Shown here piece after piece: positions 17,712 through 26,150 of a DNA stretch of 32,510 nucleotides (positions within the stretch are counted from its first letter, which is position 1; each line of letters opens with the position of its first letter). The translations under genes and the position numbers were made by a program. This DNA comes from Candidatus Bipolaricaulota bacterium (lineage in GTDB: Bacteria > Bipolaricaulota > Bipolaricaulia > Bipolaricaulales > Bipolaricaulaceae): positions 1 through 32,510 of the forward strand of contig JACIWI010000002.1 of assembly GCA_014361055.1 (NCBI GenBank), in the 5' to 3' direction. The notes below the pieces were generated by a model, which was not told the origin of the DNA, ran no database searches, and was given only the letters and a program-made list of their open reading frames with translations.

Positions 17712-19009
17712 CGCCCCCGCTCCTCCACCTGGCCGATCATCGCCCCTGCGGTCGCCCCCTCCACCGCCACCTCCACCAGTTTCCCGATCATACTCGTATC
17801 TCCCGGGAAGAGCACGGTGCGGAAGTCCCGCGTTTTGCCCATCACCAAGCCCTTGTCGGAGAGGTAGGCCTCGGCCAGCACCTCCACCGTGGCCCCGATG
17901 CGCTCCCGATGGAGCTCCCGGGCGATCCGGCGGGTAACGGCGAGCACCTCCGCCAGGCGCCGCCGCTTCTCCGCGGGGGGGACGGAGTCGGGGAGGGCGG
18001 CGGCCCGGGTCCCCGGCCGCGGCGAGTACGCGGCCACGTACACCGTGCCGAAGCGCACCTCGTCGATCAGGGATAGGGTGTCCCGGAAGTCGGCCTCCTC
18101 CTCTCCGGGGAAGCCGACGATGACGTCGGTGGTGATGTTCACGCTCGGGATCCGCTCCCGGAGCCGGCGGACGAGCTCGAGGTACTGGGCGCGGGTGTAG
18201 CCGCGCCCCATCGCCCTGAGGACCCGGTCGCTCCCGGACTGGACGGCAAGGTGCACGTGCTCGCAGATGTTATCCCCTTCGGCGATGGCGGCGATGGCCT
18301 CCTCGGTCATGTACGCGGGGTGGGAGCTGGTGAACCGGATGCGGGGTATCGGCACGCGGGCGACGGCACGGAGGAGTCGGGCAAAGTCCATGCCCCCTCC
18401 CAGGTCGCGCCCGTACGCGTCCACGTTCTGCCCGAGCAGGGTTACCTCCTGGTACCCCTGCATGGCCAGGTCCTGGAGCTCGTCCATAACCGCAGCAAGC
18501 GGGCGGGAGCGCAGGGGCCCCCGCACCCCGGGCACGACGCAATAGGCGCAGGCATGGGAGCACCCTTCGGCAATGGTCACGTACGCCTGGAATCGGCTCC
18601 GGCGGAGGACGGGCAAGGCTTCAACGCCGTCGGGGTCCGGCAGGAACGCGAACCGCTCCCCTCGCCTCGCCCGCTCGATGAGGCGGGGCAGCTCCGCGAT
18701 GCGGGCCGTGCCGAACGCGAAGTCCGCCCCGGGACAGATGCGGAAGATCGCGTCCCGCCGCCCCTGGGGCATGCATCCCCCCACGCCGATCACGAGCGGG
18801 CGCTCCCGGCGCAGGCGCTCGAGCTCCCCCACCCGCCCGGCGGCCTTGTCCTCGGCCCGCTGGCGGACCATGCACGTGTTCAGGATCACCACGTCCGCCT
18901 CCGCGGGCTGGGCGACGAGGGCATACCCCGCCGCGGCGAGCACCCCCGCGATCTCCTCCGAGCGGTGTTCGTTGAGCTGACAGCCCCACGTAAGCACACA
19001 CGCCTTCAT
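17708..19009 (-). CDS. miaB: tRNA-2-methylthio-N6-dimethylallyladenosine synthase MiaB
   Basis: A 433-residue radical SAM methylthiotransferase that adds the methylthio group at A37 of tRNAs reading UNN codons. The N-terminal domain has the three cluster-binding cysteines: Cys10 in WGCQLNEHRSE, Cys46 in NTCMVRQRAE and Cys79 in GGCMPQ. The radical SAM triad CxxxCxxC is at 150, 154 and 157 (GCSHACAYCVVP). The GQNVDAYG, SSHP and HLAVQSGSDRVL motifs follow. A C-terminal TRAM domain covers roughly the last 65 residues. The GCQLNEHRSE and NTCMVR spelling favours MiaB over RimO or MtaB. ATG 19009 has no Shine-Dalgarno sequence but sits ten bases after a -10 box, suggesting a near-leaderless transcript. 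Confidence 0.94.
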   Translation of the reverse strand: MKACVLTWGCQLNEHRSEEIAGVLAAAGYALVAQPAEADVVILNTCMVRQRAEDKAAGRVGELERLRRERPLVIGVGGCMPQGRRDAIFRICPGADFAFGTARIAELPRLIERARRGERFAFLPDPDGVEALPVLRRSRFQAYVTIAEGCSHACAYCVVPGVRGPLRSRPLAAVMDELQDLAMQGYQEVTLLGQNVDAYGRDLGGGMDFARLLRAVARVPIPRIRFTSSHPAYMTEEAIAAIAEGDNICEHVHLAVQSGSDRVLRAMGRGYTRAQYLELVRRLRERIPSVNITTDVIVGFPGEEEADFRDTLSLIDEVRFGTVYVAAYSPRPGTRAAALPDSVPPAEKRRRLAEVLAVTRRIARELHRERIGATVEVLAEAYLSDKGLVMGKTRDFRTVLFPGDTSMIGKLVEVAVEGATAGAMIGQVEERGR

Positions 19010-19019
19010 GTGCGGGAAA

Positions 19020-19048
19020 AGATAACCGACTTATCCCGGCGTGCTCAA
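19020..19048 (-). promoter_or_regulatory. Promoter of the miaB-led minus-strand run
   Basis: On the minus strand TTGAGC (19048-19043) and TTATCT (19025-19020) are 17 bases apart. The -10 box ends ten bases before the miaB start codon, leaving almost no leader. It is divergent from the start signal of the 19090 gene. Confidence 0.5.
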
Positions 19049-19078
19049 CCGCGGTGGGAGAGGGACGGGATCACCGGT

Positions 19079-19084
19079 TATGAT
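19079..19084 (+). promoter_or_regulatory. Putative -10 box (TATGAT) for the permease-barrel gene
   Basis: TATGAT ends five bases before GTG 19090, so the predicted transcript start coincides with the start codon. No good -35 hexamer is seen 16-18 bases upstream, and no Shine-Dalgarno sequence is present. Confidence 0.4.
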
Positions 19085-19089
19085 CGGAC

Positions 19090-22044
19090 GTGCAGCGCCG
19101 GGTGGATCGGTACCTCGCGCGGGAGATCGTGCCACCGTTTGGGGTGGCCCTGCTCGCGTTCCTGGTGTTCATCGGCCTGGAGCTCGTGATCTCCCTGTCC
19201 GATGCCGTGTTCGCCCGGGGGGCGGGGGCCGCGGAGATGCTGCGCCTCCTCCTCTACAAGCTCCCGAGCCTCCTTACCTTCGCCATCCCCGCCGGAGCCC
19301 TCCTCGCCACCTTCCTCGCGTTCGGTCGCCTGGCCGCGGACCGGGAGCTCCTCGCCTTTCAAGCCCTTGGGTACTCCCTGCGGCGCCTGACCGTGCCGTT
19401 CCTCGTGTTCGGGGTCGCGGCGAGCGCGCTTTCCTTCTCGCTCGGGGAGTTCGGCGCCCCCCCGGCCGAGGCCGCCTACCGTCGGGAGCTCATGGCGATC
19501 CTGTACCGGGGGTCGGTGCCGACCATCCAGGAGGACGTGTTCTTCCGTGGGGCGGAGGGGGAGCTCTACTACGTGGAACGGTACGACGGGCAACGGGTGA
19601 TGGGGGTGGTGGTGTACGACCTCCGCGGAAGGCTGTACCCCCAGGACGGGCCGTTCCCCAACGTGATCACCGCCCGTGAGGGCTGGTTCCGCGGGGGGAC
19701 GCTGGAGCTCCACGGCGGGCGGGTGCTGCGGTTCGCCTCGGACGGGGGGCTGGAGGAGCTGGTGCGGTTCGAACGCTTGTCCCTGGAGGTGGGGGAGGAC
19801 GTGCAGCGGGCGGTGCTGGGCGGCAAGACCCCGAGCGAAATGTCCCTGCGCGAGCTTGCGGAGCGCATCGACCTCTTGCGCCGGAGCGGGCTCGATCCCC
19901 GGGCGCTGGTGGTGGAGTACCACGGGAAGCTCGCGATCTCCGTGGCGGCGTTCGTGTTCGTGCTGTTCGGCGCCCCGCTGGGGGCGCTCCTCGGGCGACG
20001 CGGCCGGGCCACCGGCGCCATCGCCGGGTTCCTCCTCGCCGCCGCCGCCCAGGCCTTGTTCGTCTGGGCCCGCACAATGGCCCGCCGCGGCGTGCTTCCG
20101 GCGTTCCTCGGGGGGTGGCTCCCCCACATCGCGTTCGGTCTGCTCGGACTGGTGCTGTTCCTGGCGGTGGACCGGCTCCGCCTGCGGGGGACCCTGGCGT
20201 TCCTGTTCCTCCTGGCGATGATCGGGGTGGGCGCGGGTGCTGTCCCTCCGTTCGCCGAGTTGTGGGCGGACGAGCTCGTGTTGGATTCCGCGGGCACGGT
20301 CCTCACCGGGACCGGGGTCCGCGCCCACTTCCAAGGGTACACGCTCGTCGCCGCGTACCTGGTGGCGAGGGAAGAGGAGGGGTGGACGGTGGAGGCGACC
20401 CAGGCCTCCCTAACCGGTTCCGACGGCGAGCTCCAGGCCGAGCACCTCACCGTGCGCTTCACCCCCGACGGGGAGCTGGCCGGGGCGGTGGCCACGGGCT
20501 TCACCGGCCGGTCCACGTTCCGTGGCCCAGAGAAGGAGGAGACGCTCCTCTTCTCCGGGGCATGGGGGGAAGCCGAACTTGCGGGCGGGGAACTGGTGCG
20601 GCTCGAGGCGCGGTCGGTGCGGTTCACCACCTGCCCCTGTTTCCCTCACGCCCCCTACCTCGTACGCGCCGATCGGTTCGTGCTCCGGCCCGCGAAGTGG
20701 CTGTTCGCCGAAGGGGTGACGGTGGAGTCGTTCGGCGTTGCCGTGGGTTGGCTTCCGTTCTACGCGGCCCGCCTGGGGGAGGAGGCATCGCCCCTGTTCC
20801 CCGAGGTGGGCCGGGCCGGGGCGGATTGGTTCTTGCGGTGGTCCTTCCCCTGGGCCCTCGGGGAAGGGGTGGCGGGGGCGGCAGATCTCACCTGGTACGT
20901 GGGGACGGGACGGGTCGACCCGGCCATCCAGGCGGTGTGGGATACGGGGGGGATCTGGGCTAGCCCTACCGAGCTGCAGTTGCGTGCGGAAGGACGGTGG
21001 GAGGGCGAGCCGTGGCGGGCGGCGCTGCGGGTGACCGGGGACCAGCTCTCCGCGGACCTGTCCGGGGACCTGGCGGGGTGGGCATGGTCCCTGTCCGCGG
21101 GCCAGGTGGAGCGAGACGACAGCGTGTACGAGCGCTACCCTGAGTTCGCGCTCGCCCGGCCGCAGATGGCCTGGCTGGAAGGGACGCTGACGGTTCGGTT
21201 GGCCGGCGGCCGCTTCCGCGAGGGGCAGACGGAGAGCTGGCGGGCCGGGGTGGACCTCTCCTGGTCCCGCCGATGGGTCATGGGGCCGGCCGTCGTGGAC
21301 GTTCCGTGGCAGTTGGGGGTTGATCAGTACCGGGACGCAGGGCGCGCCTTCTTCTCGCTGTCCCCCCGGCTGACGGTGGGGGGGCTGTCCCTTGGGTACC
21401 AGGGGCGGTGGGAGATCGGCCGGTCGCCGTTCGATTTCGACGCCACTCCGCCCCTGAGTCAGCTCGCGGTGGAGCTTTCCACCCGCGCCGGAGGGTGGCA
21501 GGAACGGCTGTCCCTCGGGTGGGACCTGGCCGCGGGGGCGGCGCTCCCAGCGAGGTGGAATCTCTCCCGGCCCGGGCTGTCCTGGGAGGTCACGTTCCTC
21601 CCGGCCCCCTTCGCCCTGCACGGGGGCAAGTGGTCCCTGAGCTGGAAGGACACGGGGGTGGCGGTCACCGTGGTCGGCGGGTTCAGTGCCTCCCCGTGGC
21701 GGTGGGAGGACACACTCGTCAAGGGACACTGGTCGGGAGAGGCCTTCTCCCTGTCCGGCGGGGCACGGGTGGCGGCTTCCCCGGTGCGGGTGACCAGGGT
21801 CGCGCTCGCCGGGGAATGGCGGCCGGTCCCGGAGTGGGGCCTCGGGCTCGCGCTGGAATTCGACGGCCCGACGGCGCGCCTCGTGCAGCTCGAGGGGAGC
21901 GTGGTCCGTGTGTTCGCCGGGTGTCTGCGGGTGGGGGTGGTCGCCACCCTCACCGGGATCCGGTTCACCGTGGAGGTGCCCGCGTTCCCCCAGGCCAAGA
22001 TCCGGTTCGCCCCGCTGGACGAGGGCCTGCAGATCGGGGAGTAG
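19090..22044 (+). CDS. Apparent fusion: LptF/LptG-type permease plus OstA/LptD-like domain and beta-barrel-like region
   Basis: One open frame of 984 residues. Residues 1-365 look like an LptF/LptG (YjgP/YjgQ) permease: RYLAREIVPPF start, membrane segments near 17-37, 57-78 and 100-118, a periplasmic beta-rich domain about 120-275, then segments near 281-302, 308-327 and 337-360. Residues 361-384 (basic DRLRLRG, hydrophobic core, then GVGAGA) resemble an internal signal peptide or a seventh membrane segment. Residues 390-560 read like OstA/LptA-type beta strands (ELVLDSAGTVLTGTGVRAHF; EHLTVRFTPDGELAGAVATG). Residues 580-984 are alternating Trp/Tyr-rich strands as in LptD barrels, with FTVEVPAFPQAKIRFAP near the C-terminus. 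Known roles: LptFG extracts LPS from the inner membrane and LptD inserts it at the outer surface. Start GTG 19090; no Shine-Dalgarno sequence. Confidence 0.82.
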   Translation: MQRRVDRYLAREIVPPFGVALLAFLVFIGLELVISLSDAVFARGAGAAEMLRLLLYKLPSLLTFAIPAGALLATFLAFGRLAADRELLAFQALGYSLRRLTVPFLVFGVAASALSFSLGEFGAPPAEAAYRRELMAILYRGSVPTIQEDVFFRGAEGELYYVERYDGQRVMGVVVYDLRGRLYPQDGPFPNVITAREGWFRGGTLELHGGRVLRFASDGGLEELVRFERLSLEVGEDVQRAVLGGKTPSEMSLRELAERIDLLRRSGLDPRALVVEYHGKLAISVAAFVFVLFGAPLGALLGRRGRATGAIAGFLLAAAAQALFVWARTMARRGVLPAFLGGWLPHIAFGLLGLVLFLAVDRLRLRGTLAFLFLLAMIGVGAGAVPPFAELWADELVLDSAGTVLTGTGVRAHFQGYTLVAAYLVAREEEGWTVEATQASLTGSDGELQAEHLTVRFTPDGELAGAVATGFTGRSTFRGPEKEETLLFSGAWGEAELAGGELVRLEARSVRFTTCPCFPHAPYLVRADRFVLRPAKWLFAEGVTVESFGVAVGWLPFYAARLGEEASPLFPEVGRAGADWFLRWSFPWALGEGVAGAADLTWYVGTGRVDPAIQAVWDTGGIWASPTELQLRAEGRWEGEPWRAALRVTGDQLSADLSGDLAGWAWSLSAGQVERDDSVYERYPEFALARPQMAWLEGTLTVRLAGGRFREGQTESWRAGVDLSWSRRWVMGPAVVDVPWQLGVDQYRDAGRAFFSLSPRLTVGGLSLGYQGRWEIGRSPFDFDATPPLSQLAVELSTRAGGWQERLSLGWDLAAGAALPARWNLSRPGLSWEVTFLPAPFALHGGKWSLSWKDTGVAVTVVGGFSASPWRWEDTLVKGHWSGEAFSLSGGARVAASPVRVTRVALAGEWRPVPEWGLGLALEFDGPTARLVQLEGSVVRVFAGCLRVGVVATLTGIRFTVEVPAFPQAKIRFAPLDEGLQIGE

Positions 22045-22050
22045 TATAAT
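22045..22050 (+). promoter_or_regulatory. Perfect -10 hexamer TATAAT before the phosphatidyltransferase gene
   Basis: TATAAT starts directly after the stop codon of the preceding gene and ends nine bases before ATG 22060. The -35 region lies in the coding end of the upstream gene and is not conserved. No Shine-Dalgarno sequence follows, so the transcript is probably leaderless or nearly so. Confidence 0.5.
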
Positions 22051-22059
22051 TAAGTACGT

Positions 22060-22605
22060 ATGACCAGGAGGAAGAGGATCCCTGACTGGCTTACGGCGAG
22101 CCGGGTCCTGATCGCCCTGGCCATCTTGGCCCTGATCCCAGCCGGTCCCCAGGCCCTGCGCGCGGTGGCCTGGCTCCTCCTCGTGGGGTGGACCACCGAC
22201 ATCGTGGACGGGCGTCTCGCCCGCCGGTGGGAGAAGGAACCCAGTTGGATCGGAGAGCACGATTTCCAGATCGACATGCTCATGGTGCTCGCCAGCGCGG
22301 TGTACCTGGTGGCCACCGGCCTCGTGCCCCGCGGCGTGGGCATCGTGTACCTCGCGGCGGGGCTCCTGGTCGCCCTGGCCGTGCACAGCCGCTCCGCTCA
22401 GTTCCTGCGGTTCAAAGCGGTGACGATGCTGATCGCCTTCCCCTGGGTGTTCCTCCCGTTCGTGGTGGCCTACTTCTATGATCCGTTGGCTGCCTACGTG
22501 GGGCTGGCGTGGACGGCGGGCGCCCTCCTCGTGGACCGGCGCCGGTTCTTCGGGGTGGTGGGGGACTTCCTGTCCGGGGCACGGGCGTTCTTGCGCCGAC
22601 CGTGA
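22060..22605 (+). CDS. CDP-alcohol phosphatidyltransferase family protein
   Basis: A 181-residue integral membrane enzyme, with about five or six hydrophobic segments. The CDP-alcohol phosphotransferase signature is present at 47-72: DIVDGRLAR, then GEHDFQID. It carries the four aspartates of the D(x2)DG(x2)AR...D(x3)D pattern; the usual Gly before the third Asp is shifted by one position (IG rather than GX). Members join a CDP-linked lipid or alcohol to a second alcohol, for example phosphatidylglycerolphosphate synthase. The N-terminal RRKRIPDWLTASRVLIALAI is typical of PgsA-like proteins, but the rest is too divergent to assign substrates. It lies 15 bases after the permease-barrel gene and converges with ruvB (7-base gap). 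Confidence 0.85.
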   Translation: MTRRKRIPDWLTASRVLIALAILALIPAGPQALRAVAWLLLVGWTTDIVDGRLARRWEKEPSWIGEHDFQIDMLMVLASAVYLVATGLVPRGVGIVYLAAGLLVALAVHSRSAQFLRFKAVTMLIAFPWVFLPFVVAYFYDPLAAYVGLAWTAGALLVDRRRFFGVVGDFLSGARAFLRRP

Positions 22606-22612
22606 GCCCCTG

Positions 22613-23614
22613 TTAGAGGAGCCGGCTCGGGGTCCGTTCGAGGTGGGCGTAGGCCTTGTCCGTGGCCAGCCGTCCCTGGGGGGTACGGCGAATGAACCCC
22701 AACGCGATCAGATAAGGTTCGTAGAGCTCGGCGATCGTGTCCGGGTCCTCCCCCAGGGCCGCGGCCAACGTCTCCAACCCCACCGGTCCCCCGTCGAACC
22801 GATCGATGACGACCTCCAGGATCTTGCGATCCAACCCGTCCAGTCCCTTCCCGTCGATGCCCAGCATGGACAGGGTTTCCTCGGCCACGGCCAGGCTCAC
22901 CGTATTGGCCCCGGCCACCTGTGCCACGTCGCGGGCCCGGCGGAGGAGGCGGAGGGCGATGCGGGGCGTGCCCCGGGCCCGGCTGGCCAGCTCCCAGGCC
23001 GCCCGTTCCTCCACGTCCACCCCCAGCCGGGGCGCGGCCCGGCGGATGATCTCGGCCAGCTCCTCCGGCCGGTAGAAGTCGAGGCGGAACACGACCTCGA
23101 ACCGATCCCGAAGGGGGGCGGTGAGGAGCCCCTCCCGGGTCGTGGCCCCGACCAGGGTGAACGGGGCGAGGTCCAGGCGGATGGAACGGGCGTGGGGGCC
23201 TTCCCCGAGGACGATGTCCAGCTTGTACTCCTCCATCGCCGGGTACAGGATTTCCTCCACCTGGGGCCGCAGGCGATGGATCTCGTCCACGAAGAGCACA
23301 TCGCCCGGGGAGAGGTGGGTGAGGATCGCCGCCAGGTCCCCCGGCCGTTCGATGGCCGGGCCGGAGGAGACCTTGATGTGCCCCCCGATCTCGTGGGCGA
23401 TGATGTAGGCGAGGGTGGTCTTCCCAAGGCCAGGGGGGGAGAGGAGGAGGACGTGGTCCAGGGGCTCGTTCCGCGCTCTGGCCGCCTGGATGTAGACCTG
23501 GAGGCGCTCCTTGATCTCCGTTTGCCCGACGAACTCGGCCAGGGTGCGAGGACGCAGGGCCCGCAGGGGCTGATCCGTGTCCTGCCGTTCCGCGCCGAGG
23601 TCCCGTTCAGCCAT
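22613..23614 (-). CDS. ruvB: Holliday junction branch-migration ATPase RuvB
   Basis: A 333-residue AAA+ motor that drives Holliday junction migration with RuvA. Motifs: [12 protein letters not shown] (20-31); Walker A SPPGLGKT (59-66), where the usual first Gly is Ser; Walker [11 protein letters not shown]; sensor GATTREG; arginine-finger region [16 protein letters not shown]. The C-terminal winged helix has [20 protein letters not shown] and [14 protein letters not shown]. Length is normal. ATG 23614 was chosen as the family start; the longer open frame upstream lies antisense to the next gene. A TACAAT box ends eight bases before the ATG and there is no Shine-Dalgarno sequence. No ruvA or ruvC is in the window. 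Confidence 0.96.
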   Translation of the reverse strand: MAERDLGAERQDTDQPLRALRPRTLAEFVGQTEIKERLQVYIQAARARNEPLDHVLLLSPPGLGKTTLAYIIAHEIGGHIKVSSGPAIERPGDLAAILTHLSPGDVLFVDEIHRLRPQVEEILYPAMEEYKLDIVLGEGPHARSIRLDLAPFTLVGATTREGLLTAPLRDRFEVVFRLDFYRPEELAEIIRRAAPRLGVDVEERAAWELASRARGTPRIALRLLRRARDVAQVAGANTVSLAVAEETLSMLGIDGKGLDGLDRKILEVVIDRFDGGPVGLETLAAALGEDPDTIAELYEPYLIALGFIRRTPQGRLATDKAYAHLERTPSRLL

Positions 23615-23622
23615 CGTGGGCC

Positions 23623-23652
23623 ATTGTAGCCCGCCCGCGCGGGGATGGGCAA
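23623..23652 (-). promoter_or_regulatory. Putative ruvB promoter
   Basis: On the minus strand TTGCCC (23652-23647) and TACAAT (23628-23623) are 18 bases apart. The -10 box ends eight bases before the ruvB start, giving a leader of at most one or two bases. It lies back to back with the promoter of the 23696 gene. Confidence 0.5.
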
Positions 23653-23657
23653 CGGGT

Positions 23658-23686
23658 TTGTCACCGCGTGCGTCCGTCCCTAAAAT
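23658..23686 (+). promoter_or_regulatory. Sigma70-type promoter of the beta-propeller gene
   Basis: TTGTCA (23658-23663) and TAAAAT (23681-23686) are separated by 17 bases. The -10 box ends nine bases before ATG 23696 and no Shine-Dalgarno sequence intervenes. This is the best-formed of the putative leaderless promoters in the window. Confidence 0.65.
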
Positions 23687-23695
23687 GGGCGTGCA

Positions 23696-24523
23696 ATGCG
23701 CTGGATCCTGGGGGTGTTCGTGGGGTTCCTGGTCCCGCTCGGCGCCGGGGGGGGGTTCCTCGCCCTGACCTCCCTCGACTGGTCCGTCGACGGCCAGTTC
23801 GTCCTGTTCTGCGAGGCCGGTGATCTGTACATCGGCCTTGCCCCAAGCGGCCGGGAAGCGCGCCCGCTCACGACCGGTGCCGGCACGGATTGGGGACGCT
23901 TCGGCCCCGGGGATTGGTTCGTGTACGCGACCCCGGTGGAGGGAGGGTACACCCTGTGGCGGGGCCGGCTGTCCGGGGAGGAGCCGGAGGAACTGTTGTT
24001 CCTGCCGGCCCTCATCGCCCGACCCACGGTGTCCCCGGATGGAAGGCGGATCGCGTTCGTATCCAACCGCGACGGCCCCCGGGATCTGTACCTCCTGGAT
24101 CTGGAGACGCGTCAGGTCAAACGCCTGACCGAGACGGATCCGGAGTGGCTTGAGGACACCCCTGACTTCTCCCCCGATGGCCGGTTTCTCATGTTCGTCG
24201 GGCTGTGGGGTACCGGCCTGGAGAGGAGCTGGGACATTTTCATCCTCGATCTCTTGTCCGGTGGGGTGGAACAGTTGACCGAGGACCCGTTCTTCGATTG
24301 GTGTCCCCGTTTCTCCCCGGATGGGGAATGGATCGCGTTCGAGTCCAACCGACGCGGGCCTTCGGACATCTACTTCATGCGCCGCGACGGCCGGAACCTG
24401 ACCCCGTTCACCCAAGACGCGTGGCGAGATGCCTTCCCCTGCTGGTCGCCCGCCGGAGATCAGATCGGCTACGCCTCGTTGCGCGTCGGCGGGTGGGTCC
24501 TCCTCGCCGAGGGGACCTACTGA
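23696..24523 (+). CDS. Exported TolB-like (PD40/WD40-type) beta-propeller protein
   Basis: A 275-residue protein. The N-terminal [24 protein letters not shown] is a signal peptide or anchor. The rest consists of repeated PD40 blades, each with a variant of [24 protein letters not shown]. Clear copies are at about 113-133 (SPDGRRIAF), 160-168 (SPDGRFLMF), 207-230 ([22 protein letters not shown]) and 251-260 ([10 protein letters not shown]). The family includes TolB and the propellers of prolyl oligopeptidases; here no peptidase domain is attached, so a protein-interaction role in the periplasm or at the membrane is inferred. It has its own promoter and is followed by ribF after 26 bases. Confidence 0.83.
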   Translation: MRWILGVFVGFLVPLGAGGGFLALTSLDWSVDGQFVLFCEAGDLYIGLAPSGREARPLTTGAGTDWGRFGPGDWFVYATPVEGGYTLWRGRLSGEEPEELLFLPALIARPTVSPDGRRIAFVSNRDGPRDLYLLDLETRQVKRLTETDPEWLEDTPDFSPDGRFLMFVGLWGTGLERSWDIFILDLLSGGVEQLTEDPFFDWCPRFSPDGEWIAFESNRRGPSDIYFMRRDGRNLTPFTQDAWRDAFPCWSPAGDQIGYASLRVGGWVLLAEGTY

Positions 24524-24549
24524 CCCTGACCGTTCCTCCTGAACCTGCC

Positions 24550-25446
24550 ATGGGCGACCGCGTGGGGATGGGGCGGCTGGTGGCGGTGGGACGGTTCGAC
24601 GGTGTCCACCTTGGCCATCAGGCGTTGTTCGCCGAAGGGCGGCGCTTGGCCCAGGAGCGTGGCCTCATCCTCACCGCGTACACCTTCCCCCCGCGGGGAC
24701 CATCGCTCCTCACGCTCGCGGCCAAGGAACGGCTGCTTGGGGCATTGGCCGACGAAGTGACGGTGGTGCGGTGGGAACAAGTGCAGGACATGGCTCCGGA
24801 CGTGTTCCTTCGGGAAGAGTTGGTGGGGCGGCTGGGGGCGCGCGGCGTGGTGCTGGGGCCCGATCACCGGTTCGGTCGTGGCCGGGCCGGCGATGTGGAG
24901 CTCCTGCGGCGCCTGTCCGGCAAGCTCGGCCTGTCCGTGCACGTGGTGGAGCCGCTCGAGGTGGATGGGGGGGCGGTGAGTTCAGCGCGCATCCGGGACC
25001 TCCTGCGCTGCGGCGAGGTGGCCGCGGCGGCGCGGCTCCTCGGCCGCCCCCCGTGCGTGGTCGGCCAACCGGTGCCCGGGGTCGCCCTGGCACGACGGAT
25101 CGGGTTCCCTACGGTCAACCTGGAGCTCGCGCCCGAGCTCCTGCGGCCGCGGGAGGGGGTGTACGCGGCGTGGGCCCATTGGCCAGGAGGAGACGGAGGG
25201 GCGTTGTTCTACATTGGCAGGCGCCCCACCTTCCCCGGACTTCCCCCGTCGGCCGAAGTCCACCTCCTGGCCCCTCCGGCTGGGAAGGTGCCCGGCCCGG
25301 TGGAGGTCCACCTCCTCCGGTTCCTGCGGGGGGATGAGCGGTTTTCCGATCCGGAGGCCCTCACCCGCCGGATCGCCCGGGATCGCGAGGAGGCGGAGAC
25401 GGTCGTACGCGCGACCCGGCCCCCTGCCCCGCTTCTGGTCGGGTGA
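24550..25446 (+). CDS. ribF: Bifunctional riboflavin kinase/FAD synthetase RibF
   Basis: A 298-residue enzyme that converts riboflavin to FMN and FAD. The FAD synthetase (nucleotidyltransferase) half has [15 protein letters not shown] (about 13-27), [12 protein letters not shown] (about 103-114) and [14 protein letters not shown] (about 143-156). The riboflavin kinase half begins [25 protein letters not shown] (about 168-192) with the GFPT-N flavin/ATP motif, followed by GVYAAWA. The N-terminus is about ten residues shorter than usual. ATG 24550 was taken as start; GTG 24562 and ATG 24568 are possible and none has a clear Shine-Dalgarno sequence. It lies in a plus-strand row between the propeller gene and tsaB. 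Confidence 0.93.
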   Translation: MGDRVGMGRLVAVGRFDGVHLGHQALFAEGRRLAQERGLILTAYTFPPRGPSLLTLAAKERLLGALADEVTVVRWEQVQDMAPDVFLREELVGRLGARGVVLGPDHRFGRGRAGDVELLRRLSGKLGLSVHVVEPLEVDGGAVSSARIRDLLRCGEVAAAARLLGRPPCVVGQPVPGVALARRIGFPTVNLELAPELLRPREGVYAAWAHWPGGDGGALFYIGRRPTFPGLPPSAEVHLLAPPAGKVPGPVEVHLLRFLRGDERFSDPEALTRRIARDREEAETVVRATRPPAPLLVG

Positions 25447-25461
25447 GCGGGAGAACGGCGG

Positions 25462-25491
25462 TTGCGCACGTGGGCCGAGAGCCTCTATCAT
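25462..25491 (+). promoter_or_regulatory. Putative tsaB promoter
   Basis: TTGCGC (25462-25467) and TATCAT (25486-25491) are 18 bases apart. The -10 box ends five bases before ATG 25497, predicting a leaderless transcript; no Shine-Dalgarno sequence is present before tsaB. Confidence 0.45.
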
Positions 25492-25496
25492 CGTCC

Positions 25497-26150
25497 ATGC
25501 GGGTTTTAGGGATCGAGACGGCCGGCGAGCAGGGCGGAGTAGCCCTTGTCGACGAGGAGGGCCCGGGATACGTGATGATGTTCCCCACCGGCCGTGGCCA
25601 GGGCGAGCTCCTCGCGCCCGCGGCGCGGGCGGTGCTGGACTTGGCCGGAGTGCGGCCGAGGGAACTCGGCCTGATCGCGGTGGATGTGGGCCCAGGATCG
25701 TTCACCGGCCTTCGGATAGGACTCGCGTTCGCCAAAGGATTGGCCCAAGCCTTGGGGGTGCCCGTGGTGGGCGTGCGGCAGACCGAGGTGGTGGGGAAGC
25801 CGCTGGCGCGGTGGTGGCCGGGGCGGGTCGCGGTATGGGTCCACGACCGACGGGAGTTCGTGTACATGGCCTGGGTGGACGCGCACCGGGCGGGGAGTGA
25901 GATCGTGCTCCCGTGGCCGGACGCCCTGGCCAGGATCGGCGATCGGGCAGGGGTGCTCCTCACGGGCTCAGGGGCAGTCCGGTTTGGAGAAGCGGTCCGG
26001 GCGCAGGCGCCGGGGGTGACGGTGGTCGATCCCCGGTGGGCCTGGCCGAGTCCGCTGGAGGTGGCGCGACAAGGTCGGGCCAGGTTCCGCGAACTGGGGC
26101 CGGACGATGTGCTGCGGCTTGAGCCGCACTACGTACAGAAGGAGGGGTGA
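25497..26150 (+). CDS. tsaB: tRNA threonylcarbamoyladenosine biosynthesis protein TsaB
   Basis: A 217-residue ASKHA-fold protein that, with TsaD and TsaE, transfers threonylcarbamoyl to A37 of ANN-reading tRNAs. The N-terminal RVLGIETAGEQGGVALVDEEG is the first nucleotide-fold strand. DVGPGSFTGLRIGLAFAKGLA (about 62-82) is the diagnostic TsaB signature. The C-terminus ends LEPHYVQKEG, matching the family's Pro-x-Tyr-hydrophobic ending. Its role is mainly structural, as TsaD's partner. ATG 25497 was chosen over an upstream in-frame ATG because it starts the conserved fold and follows the -10 box. Its stop TGA overlaps the rpmB ATG by one base (TGATG). With miaB this makes two A37-modification genes in the window. 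Confidence 0.92.
   Translation: MRVLGIETAGEQGGVALVDEEGPGYVMMFPTGRGQGELLAPAARAVLDLAGVRPRELGLIAVDVGPGSFTGLRIGLAFAKGLAQALGVPVVGVRQTEVVGKPLARWWPGRVAVWVHDRREFVYMAWVDAHRAGSEIVLPWPDALARIGDRAGVLLTGSGAVRFGEAVRAQAPGVTVVDPRWAWPSPLEVARQGRARFRELGPDDVLRLEPHYVQKEG

Noticed and set aside
20410-22386. 658-codon minus-strand open frame opposite the permease-barrel gene
   Set aside because: Low-complexity His/Gly/Pro/Arg-rich translation without domains; the plus-strand frame has clear membrane segments and barrel-like strands.
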